In this document: piece after piece, positions 1 to 5,509 of the stretch
Position numbering within the stretch: position 1 is the stretch's first letter
How the letters are laid out: every line of letters starts with the position of its first letter
NCBI GenBank assembly: GCA_900546685.1
Contig: UREB01000121.1
Location: forward strand, 1 to 5,509
Origin: an uncultured Eubacteriales bacterium
GTDB lineage: Bacteria > Bacillota > Clostridia > Christensenellales > QAND01
Direction of reading: 5' to 3'
DNA length: 5,509 nucleotides
The notes under the pieces: generated by a model
The model's input: only the letters and a program-made list of their open reading frames with translations
Told to the model about the DNA's origin: nothing
The model's database searches: none
Position numbers and translations under genes: made by a program

Positions 1-414
1 AATCAGATAGGTATCGTAAAACACCGCCGCGCCATGATAGGCGCCTGTCTCCAAGGTATCGTTGATGTCCGGCGTGAAGGGGGCCAAAATACAGCCTGCC
101 TTTCCTTCGCCGACCGCTGCCTGCAGCTCTTCCTCCGTGGCCGCTTGTGCTTTGGCCGTCCGCCCGGTTTCCTCTTTGTATGCGTTTGCCAGCTGGGCAA
201 ACAGAGCGCTGTCCGCCATCGCCTGCGTTGTCATCACCTTGGCCGTCTTTTTGCCAAAGCAGGAACCGATGATAAATACCAATGCCACCAGCACCGCCAG
301 CGCCGCAGCCGCTACAGCCAGCTGCTTGCCTTTTATTTTTCGCCCGCCCGGGGAAAGTTCTCCCTGGCTGCCCGCTTTGTGGTATGTCTTTTTCGGAGGG
401 ATATATACTTCCAT
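1..414 (-). CDS. Membrane-anchored TupA/PBP-like substrate-binding protein, N-terminal part
   Basis: The reading frame is open from an ATG at 414 to the window edge (138 codons), so the C-terminus is missing. The start is supported by AAAGGGG six bases upstream and a promoter at 448-477. Residues 1-30 are hydrophilic and basic. Residues 31-50 form a strongly hydrophobic segment, followed by I-G-S-C at 49-52, a weak match to a lipobox; it is therefore either an uncleaved membrane anchor or a lipoprotein signal with an unusually long N-region. From residue 60 the pattern V-x-T-T, then D68-S69 and L-A-x-A-Y-x-E-E-T-G (75-84), then G-x-A-x-C-I-L-A-P and A-V-F-Y-D-T-Y (130-136), resembles the first lobe of TupA-type tungstate-binding and related PBP-like proteins, where TTTS..DSG..L...FE..TG and a later YNDF motif recur. 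That family captures an oxyanion outside the cell for an ABC importer. The match is from memory and divergent; the ligand is unknown, and no permease or ATPase gene is visible. Confidence 0.6.
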   Translation of the reverse strand, partial: MEVYIPPKKTYHKAGSQGELSPGGRKIKGKQLAVAAAALAVLVALVFIIGSCFGKKTAKVMTTQAMADSALFAQLANAYKEETGRTAKAQAATEEELQAAVGEGKAGCILAPFTPDINDTLETGAYHGAAVFYDTYLI

Positions 415-447
415 GCCATTCCCCTTTTTAGAATCGTTTGTTTGTTT

Positions 448-477
448 AGTATACCATATCCTTCCAATCTTAAACAA
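448..477 (-). promoter_or_regulatory. Predicted sigma-A promoter of the TupA/PBP-like gene
   Basis: On the minus strand TTGTTT (477-472) is followed after 18 bases by TATACT (453-448). The -10 is preceded by TGG, giving an extended -10 (TGnTATACT). The expected start of transcription, near 441, would leave a leader of about 27 bases before the ATG at 414, too short for a riboswitch. The promoter lies just downstream of the gyrA terminator and points the same way, so it restarts transcription for the next gene. The -10 is strong; the -35 matches the consensus at only three positions. Confidence 0.65.
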
Positions 478-490
478 AGCGGCTTTTCTT

Positions 491-522
491 AAATAAAAAA
501 GAGCGGATGCTCCGCTCTTTTT
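491..522 (-). terminator. Intrinsic terminator after gyrA
   Basis: A perfect 12-bp inverted repeat (496-507 with 511-522) has a three-base loop. The GC-rich core GAGCGGA/TCCGCTC is flanked by A and T tracts. Read on the minus strand, the hairpin begins 11 bases after the gyrA stop codon and runs into TTTTTTATTT, the expected U-tract. The plus strand also has a short T-run after the stem, so it could act weakly in both directions, but no plus-strand gene is seen to need it. Confidence 0.92.
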
Positions 523-533
523 GCGTTTATGTC

Positions 534-3029
534 TCATTCTGCCGGCGTCGGCTCCGTCTGCACAGCCTTTTCAGCTTGCATAGCTTCTTCCTCTTCCGGC
601 TCCTCATGCGCGACCACTTCCACCGCCGCTACTTTAGCGCCTTGGCTCAGCTTCATCAGCCGCACACCCTGCGTGCTGCGCCCAATGACAGAAACCTGCT
701 CGCAGGCAAAGCGGATGATGGTGCCGTTGTTGTCCATCAGCACAATGTCCTCCGTACCATCCGAAACCTTTAGGCCCGCTACCTTGCCCGTCTTTTCCGT
801 GACCTGTATAGTCTTGATGCCCTTGCCGCCGCGGTTCTGCACATTGTACTCCTCAAAGGGCGTCCGCTTCCCGTACCCGTTTTCGCTGATGGTCAGCACA
901 TACGGCTTGTAAACGGGCTGCGCATCCACCACAAAATCCTCGTAGCCCAAGCGAATCGCGCGTACCCCATGCGCCGTGCGCCCCATCGGCCGGATGTCGT
1001 TTTCGTGGAAGCTCACGCTCATACCGCCATGTGTGCCCACAATGATGGTATCCTCGCCTGATGTGATGAATACAGAGGCCAGCTCATCGCCCTCTCTAAG
1101 CCCCATCGCAATCAATCCATTTTGCCGGATATGCTGGAATTCCTGCACCGGCGTCTTCTTGATCATGCCCTTACGCGTTGCAATTACAAGGTACTTTGCC
1201 TCCACATCCTTGGGAATCGGGAATGCAGCGGCCACCTTTTCGCCCGCCTGTAGCTGCAAGAGGTTGACAATCGCCATCCCCTTTGCCGTCCTTCCCGCCA
1301 TCGGCACCTCATAGCATTTCAGCCTGAATACACGGCCCTTATTGGTAAAGAACAAGATCGGCGTATGTGTAGACGCAAAGAACAGCGTTTCCACAAAGTC
1401 TTCCTCGCGCGTTGTCAGGCCGGATACGCCCCTGCCGCCGCGGTGCTGGGCTCGATAGGTATCCGCCGGCAAACGCTTGATATAGCCAAAATGCGTCAGC
1501 GTCAGACACATATCCTCCTCTGCAATCAGGTCCTCCATATCCACTTCGCCCTCAATGGGCAAAATTTCCGTGCGCCGTCCGTCGCCATACTTGTCGCGCA
1601 CCGTAATCAGCTCTTCCCGGATCACGCCCAGTATCTTTTCCTCGTGGGCCAAAAGATCCAGATAATAGGCAATGCGTTTGGACAGTTCGTCCAATTCCGC
1701 CTGGATCTTGCCCACCTCCAGCGCCGTCAACCGGCGCAGGCGCATATCCAAAATCGCTTGAGACTGCTTATCGGACAGCCCAAACCGCTCCATCAACCTC
1801 GCCTTGGCCTCGCCGTCGTTGGCCGAAGAGCGAATGATGGCGATGACCTCGTCAATGTTGTCCAGTGCAATAAGCAAGCCCTCTAGGATGTGCGCGCGTG
1901 CCTGGGCGCGCTCCAGCTCGAATCTGGTGCGCCTTGTCACAACATCCTTGCGGTGCTCTAGGTAATGCACCAGCATCTGCTTTAAGCTCAAAACGCGGGG
2001 CTGCCCGTCCACCAGCGCAATGTTGATTACGCCAAAGGTGTCCTGCATCTGCGTATGCTTGTATAGGTTGTTCAGCACAACATTGGCATTGGCGTCGCGC
2101 TTAATTTCGATGACGATACGCATCCCGCTGCGGTCAGATTCATCCCTAAGGTCAGAGATACCCTCCAGCCGCTTATCGCGCACCAGATCCGCAATGTTTT
2201 TCACAAGGCGCGCCTTGTTGACCTGGTAAGGGATCTCGGAAACGATGATGCGTTGCCGGTTGTGCCCAAATTCCTCTATTTCCGCCCGTGCGCGTACGAT
2301 GATGCGGCCGCGGCCCGTGGCATATGCCTGGCGGATGCCGCTCAAGCCCATTACCAGCGCGCCCGTGGGAAAGTCCGGGCCTTTGATGTATTGCATCAGG
2401 CCCTCAAAATCGATCTCCGGATCGTCGATCAGCGCCACGCACGCGTCGCATACCTCCGTTAAGTTATGCGGCGGAATATTGGTCGCCATGCCGACGGCAA
2501 TGCCGCCGCTGCCGTTGATCAACAGATTGGGCACTCTGCTGGGGAGCACCGAAGGCTGCAACAGCCTTTCGTCATAGTTGGGGATAAAGTCCACCGTATC
2601 CTTGTCCAGGTCCGCCAGCATTTCCTCGGCAAACTTGGTCATCTTGCTTTCGGTATACCGCATGGCCGCGGCGCCGTCGCCGTCTACGCTGCCAAAGTTT
2701 CCATGGCCGTCCACAAATGGATAGCGCGAAGAAAAATCCTGTGCTAAACGCACCAGGCTGTCGTATACCGCCGAATCGCCGTGCGGATGATATTTACCCA
2801 GCACATCGCCTACGATGGTGGCGCTCTTTCGATAGGGCTTTTCGTTGGTTAGCCCCAGCTCGTGCATGCTGTATAGGATGCGCCTATGCACGGGCTTTAG
2901 CCCGTCACGCACATCCGGCAACGCACGGCTCACGATCACCGCCATCGCATACGAGATAAAGCTGGTCTTCATCTCATGCTCTATGTCAATCGGGCGTACC
3001 TTGCCGATTGAGGTTCGCTGTTCTTCCAC
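534..3029 (-). CDS. gyrA: DNA gyrase subunit A
   Basis: This is the breakage-reunion subunit of type IIA topoisomerase DNA gyrase. As A2B2 with GyrB it cuts both strands, passes a second duplex through and adds negative supercoils. It has 831 residues, a normal length for GyrA. The winged-helix/tower core spans about residues 10-510. It contains the catalytic Arg124-Tyr125 pair in AAAMRYTE (E. coli Tyr122) and the intercalating Ile177 in GGIAVGM. The C-terminal six-bladed pinwheel covers about 511-805, with the GyrA box Q-H-R-G-G-R-G at 528-534. That box separates it from ParC. A second Q-N-R-G-G-K-G at 731-737 lies in blade 6. Quinolone-contact positions Ser86 and Asp90 (E. coli 83 and 87) are wild type. 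The tail from about 804 is glutamate-rich. The start is GTG, supported by AGAGGG six bases upstream and by the usual distance to the EHEMKTS motif. It is the last gene of the run, followed by a terminator. Confidence 0.98.
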   Translation of the reverse strand: MEEQRTSIGKVRPIDIEHEMKTSFISYAMAVIVSRALPDVRDGLKPVHRRILYSMHELGLTNEKPYRKSATIVGDVLGKYHPHGDSAVYDSLVRLAQDFSSRYPFVDGHGNFGSVDGDGAAAMRYTESKMTKFAEEMLADLDKDTVDFIPNYDERLLQPSVLPSRVPNLLINGSGGIAVGMATNIPPHNLTEVCDACVALIDDPEIDFEGLMQYIKGPDFPTGALVMGLSGIRQAYATGRGRIIVRARAEIEEFGHNRQRIIVSEIPYQVNKARLVKNIADLVRDKRLEGISDLRDESDRSGMRIVIEIKRDANANVVLNNLYKHTQMQDTFGVINIALVDGQPRVLSLKQMLVHYLEHRKDVVTRRTRFELERAQARAHILEGLLIALDNIDEVIAIIRSSANDGEAKARLMERFGLSDKQSQAILDMRLRRLTALEVGKIQAELDELSKRIAYYLDLLAHEEKILGVIREELITVRDKYGDGRRTEILPIEGEVDMEDLIAEEDMCLTLTHFGYIKRLPADTYRAQHRGGRGVSGLTTREEDFVETLFFASTHTPILFFTNKGRVFRLKCYEVPMAGRTAKGMAIVNLLQLQAGEKVAAAFPIPKDVEAKYLVIATRKGMIKKTPVQEFQHIRQNGLIAMGLREGDELASVFITSGEDTIIVGTHGGMSVSFHENDIRPMGRTAHGVRAIRLGYEDFVVDAQPVYKPYVLTISENGYGKRTPFEEYNVQNRGGKGIKTIQVTEKTGKVAGLKVSDGTEDIVLMDNNGTIIRFACEQVSVIGRSTQGVRLMKLSQGAKVAAVEVVAHEEPEEEEAMQAEKAVQTEPTPAE

Positions 3030-3035
3030 GTTGTT

Positions 3036-3041
3036 CCCTCT
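3036..3041 (-). promoter_or_regulatory. Ribosome-binding site that fixes the GTG start of gyrA
   Basis: AGAGGG lies six bases upstream of GTG at 3029-3027. The first in-frame ATG downstream is codon 20, inside the conserved EHEMKTS region, so it would remove conserved N-terminal residues. The GTG is therefore the likely start. Confidence 0.8.
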
Positions 3042-3067
3042 TTTCCTTCCCGGCTATGCCAAGCGCC

Positions 3068-3370
3068 TTATTTTTTCTTGCGCTTTGCGTTTGCCTGGCG
3101 CTCTGCCAATACCTCGGCCGCATCCGTCATTGGGTCGCTGCTGCGCCTCTGGTCTTTGATCCTATCTCTGCGCTGTATGCGTTCATACGGCGTTTCGTTC
3201 ATATGAGAGATGCGCTCTTCAAATTTTTTGGATACCGCGCGCTGCTCCGCCTTGTACTGTTCTTTGGTTTTCCCTTTGCGGGATTTGTAGTATCCATAGC
3301 CGCCAAAGACAAAACACGCAATGCCCAGGATCAGCCACAGCGGGCTGCCGGATGCAAAAAGTCCTTCCAT
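3068..3370 (-). CDS. Small single-pass membrane protein with a basic tail, unknown function
   Basis: I do not recognise this 100-residue protein. Residues 1-10 are short and uncharged apart from Glu2. Residues 11-28 form one hydrophobic, glycine- and aromatic-rich membrane segment (LWLILGIACFVFGG...) without a clear signal-peptidase site or lipobox. Residues 29-100 are highly charged, with about 23 Lys/Arg against 12 Asp/Glu, and end in KRKKK. By the positive-inside rule this places the tail in the cytoplasm and the N-terminus outside. The tail is predicted mostly helical by eye, with one break around SSDPMTD (77-83). The start is at 3370 because AGGAGG sits exactly seven bases upstream. An in-frame ATG at 3418 would overlap the end of gyrB and adds residues with no membrane character. 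It lies 28 bases after gyrB and 38 before gyrA, so it is almost certainly co-transcribed with both. The basic tail could bind nucleic acid or acidic proteins; this is inference only. Confidence 0.85.
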   Translation of the reverse strand: MEGLFASGSPLWLILGIACFVFGGYGYYKSRKGKTKEQYKAEQRAVSKKFEERISHMNETPYERIQRRDRIKDQRRSSDPMTDAAEVLAERQANAKRKKK

Positions 3371-3377
3371 CGTTTTT

Positions 3378-3383
3378 CCTCCT
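3378..3383 (-). promoter_or_regulatory. Strong Shine-Dalgarno site of the small membrane protein
   Basis: This is a perfect AGGAGG with a seven-base spacer (AAAAACG) before ATG at 3370-3368. It lies wholly between the gyrB stop and the new start. It decides the start of the 100-aa protein over the upstream in-frame ATG at 3418, and is the closest match to the anti-Shine-Dalgarno sequence among the genes here. Confidence 0.9.
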
Positions 3384-3398
3384 CTGCCTGCGTTGCCC

Positions 3399-5405
3399 TT
3401 ATACGTCCAAATTGGCAACCAATTTGCAATTCTCTTCGATAAATTCGCGCCGGGGCTCCACCTGGTCCCCCATCAAAACGGAGAAGATCTGGTCGGCAGC
3501 CATCGCGTCCTCCAGCGATACCTTGAGGATGGTGCGCGTCTCCGGGTCCATCGTCGTCTCCCACAGCTGTTCCGGATTCATTTCACCCAAACCCTTATAC
3601 CGCTGGATCTCTACACCCTGGCGTCCGCCTTCGTTGAGCTCGCGCTCCAATTCCTCGTCCTCGTAGCAATAAATTTCCTTTTTCCCGCGCTTTACCTTAT
3701 ACAGCGGCGGCTGGGCGATGTACACATGCCCCTGCTCCACCAGCGGCCGCATATAACGGAAGAAAAAGGTCAAAAGCAAAATACGGATATGGCTGCCGTC
3801 CACGTCTGCATCCGTCATGCAGATGATACGGTCATACCGCAGCTTTTCAATGTCAAAATCCTCGCCGATGCCAGCACCAAACGCCGTAATCATCGCCTTG
3901 ATCTCCGCATTGGCCAGCATCCGATCCAGCCGCGTCTTTTCCACGTTCAAGATCTTGCCGCGCAGCGGTAGGATCGCTTGGAAGGTCCTATCTCGTCCCT
4001 GCTTGGCGCTGCCGCCTGCGGAATCGCCCTCTACGATGAAAATTTCGCAGACGCTTGGATCCTTTTCCGAGCAGTCCGCCAATTTCCCAGGCAATGAGTT
4101 GGATTCCAATGCCCCCTTGCGCAGCGTCATTTCCCGGGCCTTGCGCGCCTCTTCCCGCGCCCGGCGCGCCACGAGGCATTTTTGGATCACCGTCTTTGCC
4201 ACCTGCGGGTTTTCCTCGAAAAACGTGCTTAGCCCGTCAAACAAAGCACCCTCCACCAGGCCGCGGATATCCGCGTTGCCCAGCTTGGTCTTGGTCTGCC
4301 CTTCAAACTGCGGGTCTGTCAGCTTTACGCTGATCACGCTGGTCAACCCCTCGCGCACATCCTCGCCCGACAGATTGGCGTCGTTTTGCTTTAATAAGCC
4401 AAACTTTCTGGCATAATCGTTGACCGCACGCGTCATACCGTTTTTAAAACCCGTCAGGTGCACGCCGCCCTCGTGGGTGGCAATGTTGTTGGCAAAGGTA
4501 TAGGTATTTTCCACAAACCCATCGGTGTACTGCAGCCCAATTTCCACCGACGCATCCTCTTTTTTGGCGGAAATGTATACCGGCGGCTCATGCAGCACGG
4601 TCTTGCTGCGGTTCAGATACTCCACAAAGCTCGGGATGCCGCCTTCAAAATGGAATACGTCCTCCTTGCCGTCGCTTACGTCGCGCAGCACGATTTTGAT
4701 GCCGCTGTTCAGGTGCGCCAGCTCGCGCAGCCGCCCCTTCAGCACGTCGTATTCCAGGTGCGTTCCCTTGTCGAAAATCTCCTTGTCCGGCAAAAACCGA
4801 ATCACGGTTCCGGTAATCTCCACAGGCTCCATCTTTTCCACATACGATACCGGCTCGCCGCGCACATAGTCCTGATGGTAGTGGTAGCCATCCCTGTATA
4901 CATCCGCCGTCAGCCACTCGGACAGCGCATTTACAACGCTGACGCCTACCCCGTGCAGGCCGCCGGATACCTTGTATCCGCCGCCGCCAAATTTGCCGCC
5001 GGCATGCAGCATGGTCAGCGCCACCTCCAGCGCGCTTTTCCCCACCTTGGGATGAATATCCACCGGGATGCCGCGCCCGTTGTCCGTCACGCTGCAGCTG
5101 CCGTCATGATAAAGCTGTACGATGATCTCATCGCAGTAGCCCGCCATCGCCTCGTCTATGCTGTTGTCCACGATTTCCTGCACCAGATGATGCATCCCGC
5201 GAGAATCGGTAGAGCCGATATACATCCCGGGGCGGACGCGCACCGCTTCTAGCCCTTCCAGCACCTGGATCTCGTCCGCCCGGTATTCCCCCTCTACGGA
5301 CGCATCCATCGTGCCCTCTTCAAATTCCACAGGTTCATAGGCCTGGCTTTCCTGTTCTTCCAAAATTTTGTTTTCCTGGTTTTCCATCTCGTTCATAAAG
5401 TTCAT
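3399..5405 (-). CDS. gyrB: DNA gyrase subunit B
   Basis: This is the ATPase and metal-binding subunit of DNA gyrase. It has 668 residues, the short Gram-positive form lacking the roughly 165-residue insertion of E. coli GyrB. The GHKL ATPase domain (about 45-255) holds Glu77 and Asn81 in EIVDNSIDEA, Asp108 in DNGRGIP, and the lid motif GGLHGVG at 148-154. The transducer carries the QTK loop at 370-372. The TOPRIM domain has Glu459 in EGDSAGGSAKQGR and the metal-binding D-x-D-x-D at 532, 534 and 536. The C-terminus (PRREFIEEN...NLDV) is intact. Arg171 matches the coumarin-contact Arg136 of E. coli. Arg482 sits where E. coli has Lys447, as is usual in Gram-positives. About 30 acidic residues precede the conserved YRADEIQVLEGLEAVR and are not typical. 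The ATG at 5405 was chosen because AGGTGA lies just upstream; ATGs at 5396 and 5387 are also in frame. It is the partner of gyrA downstream. Confidence 0.98.
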   Translation of the reverse strand: MNFMNEMENQENKILEEQESQAYEPVEFEEGTMDASVEGEYRADEIQVLEGLEAVRVRPGMYIGSTDSRGMHHLVQEIVDNSIDEAMAGYCDEIIVQLYHDGSCSVTDNGRGIPVDIHPKVGKSALEVALTMLHAGGKFGGGGYKVSGGLHGVGVSVVNALSEWLTADVYRDGYHYHQDYVRGEPVSYVEKMEPVEITGTVIRFLPDKEIFDKGTHLEYDVLKGRLRELAHLNSGIKIVLRDVSDGKEDVFHFEGGIPSFVEYLNRSKTVLHEPPVYISAKKEDASVEIGLQYTDGFVENTYTFANNIATHEGGVHLTGFKNGMTRAVNDYARKFGLLKQNDANLSGEDVREGLTSVISVKLTDPQFEGQTKTKLGNADIRGLVEGALFDGLSTFFEENPQVAKTVIQKCLVARRAREEARKAREMTLRKGALESNSLPGKLADCSEKDPSVCEIFIVEGDSAGGSAKQGRDRTFQAILPLRGKILNVEKTRLDRMLANAEIKAMITAFGAGIGEDFDIEKLRYDRIICMTDADVDGSHIRILLLTFFFRYMRPLVEQGHVYIAQPPLYKVKRGKKEIYCYEDEELERELNEGGRQGVEIQRYKGLGEMNPEQLWETTMDPETRTILKVSLEDAMAADQIFSVLMGDQVEPRREFIEENCKLVANLDV

Positions 5406-5406
5406 T

Positions 5407-5412
5407 TCACCT
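5407..5412 (-). promoter_or_regulatory. gyrB Shine-Dalgarno site overlapping the remB stop codon
   Basis: AGGTGA ends two positions before the gyrB ATG at 5405, and its TGA is the stop codon of the upstream remB-like frame. The stop and the next start are one base apart (TGA-A-ATG). This arrangement favours re-initiation or translational coupling between the two genes. Confidence 0.75.
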
Positions 5413-5509
5413 CTCGGCTGCTTTCTCCGCCCGCTTTTGCAGCGTAGCGGCAGAGATTGGGGACGCATAAACGCGCTCATTTCCCTGAGGTGTAGACGTG
5501 ACAACATAG
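5407..5509 (-). CDS. remB: RemB/YaaB-like (DUF370) protein, C-terminal end
   Basis: Only the last 33 codons are present; the frame runs open off the window edge and ends at TGA 5409-5407. The peptide begins YVVTSTPQGNERVY and continues with ASPISAATLQKR before a short charged tail. In RemB/YaaB proteins of Bacillus and clostridia the C-terminus reads roughly K-S-x-V-V/I-T, a variable stretch, then Y-x-S-P-x-S-S-x-T-L-x-K-R, so the spacing and key residues match (Tyr14, Ser16-Pro17, Ser19, Thr22-Leu23, Lys25-Arg26 of the visible part). This family is annotated as an extracellular-matrix regulatory protein B. In Bacillota it is classically found between recF and gyrB, exactly the position here. 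The extra residues after KR are longer than in B. subtilis-like members as I recall them. The gene lies one base before gyrB and probably shares its transcript. Confidence 0.82.
   Translation of the reverse strand, partial: YVVTSTPQGNERVYASPISAATLQKRAEKAAER

Noticed and set aside
3..200. 65-codon minus-strand frame
   Set aside because: It is out of frame within the larger edge-truncated TupA/PBP-like gene and consists of Arg/Lys/Pro-rich shadow sequence.
415..447. Riboswitch (for example a molybdenum/tungsten cofactor type) in front of the TupA-like gene
   Set aside because: The predicted leader is only about 27 bases, far too short for such an element, and no extended pairing is seen.
34..496. 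Two overlapping plus-strand frames of 144-152 codons at the left end
   Set aside because: They oppose the TupA/PBP-like gene, which has a promoter, a ribosome-binding site and recognisable domain patterns; they also run into the terminator hairpin region.
1365..1886. 173-codon open frame on the plus strand opposite gyrA
   Set aside because: It is antisense to the conserved core and first pinwheel blade of gyrA, with biased composition typical of a shadow frame and no initiation signals.
3371..3418. 16-codon N-terminal extension of the small membrane protein to an ATG at 3418
   Set aside because: It would overlap the end of gyrB and contain the perfect AGGAGG that serves the ATG at 3370.
3321..3971. 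216-codon plus-strand frame spanning the small-protein and gyrB ends
   Set aside because: It is antisense to the gyrB TOPRIM region and the small membrane protein; both minus-strand genes have clear start and conservation evidence.
4458..5252. 264-codon open frame on the plus strand opposite gyrB
   Set aside because: It lies wholly antisense to the conserved ATPase region of gyrB, its translation (His/Gln/Arg/Ala-rich) resembles no family I know, and no ribosome-binding site or promoter supports it. Codon bias of the real gene keeps the frame open.
534..5405. Topoisomerase IV (parE-parC) as an alternative identity
   Set aside because: The GyrA box is intact, the six-bladed C-terminal domain has a full set of blades, and the remB neighbour before gyrB is the gyrase context in Bacillota.
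5406..5507. 34-codon upstream extension of gyrB to an ATG at 5507
   Set aside because: The extension overlaps the remB-like 3' end in another frame, has no visible ribosome-binding site, and is unlike any GyrB N-terminus. The ATG at 5405 has an AGGTGA just upstream.

Overview
The window looks like a chromosomal housekeeping locus of a Bacillota (Firmicutes) bacterium, most likely a clostridium with fairly GC-rich coding sequence. Three things suggest this. The GyrB is of the short Gram-positive type, without the large C-terminal insertion of E. coli GyrB. There is a RemB/YaaB (DUF370)-like C-terminus directly upstream of gyrB. The gene order remB-gyrB-gyrA is typical of the dnaA/dnaN/recF origin region in this phylum. 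Species cannot be named from the sequence.

Every gene I support is on the minus strand, so in transcription order the window reads from high to low coordinates. (1) 5509-5407: the last 33 codons of a remB-like gene, cut by the window edge. Its TGA stop is built into the gyrB ribosome-binding site, one base before the gyrB ATG. (2) 5405-3399: gyrB, 668 aa, complete. (3) 3370-3068: an unrecognised 100-aa protein with one N-terminal membrane segment and a very basic cytoplasmic tail, preceded by the best Shine-Dalgarno site in the window. (4) 3029-534: gyrA, 831 aa, GTG start, complete. (5) 522-491: a strong intrinsic terminator that ends this run of genes. (6) 477-448: a sigma-A-type promoter with an extended -10. 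(7) 414-1: the first 138 codons of a membrane-anchored, substrate-binding-protein-like gene (TupA/PBP-like), cut by the other window edge.

Genes 1-4 are separated by 1, 28 and 38 bases, with no terminator or convincing promoter between them, so they probably form one transcript. GyrA and GyrB assemble as the A2B2 DNA gyrase, which introduces negative supercoils using ATP. All catalytic, ATPase and metal-binding residues I checked are present, and the classic quinolone and coumarin contact positions are in the susceptible state. The TupA-like gene is a separate unit with its own promoter.

The gyrase genes are ordinary. The parts worth a second look are the small membrane protein between the two gyrase subunit genes, the acidic extensions at the N-terminus of GyrB and the C-terminus of GyrA, and the unusual N-terminus of the binding-protein-like gene. 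Both edge genes lack one end, and I see no mobile element, CRISPR array, tRNA or rRNA. No intergenic stretch exceeds 300 bases.
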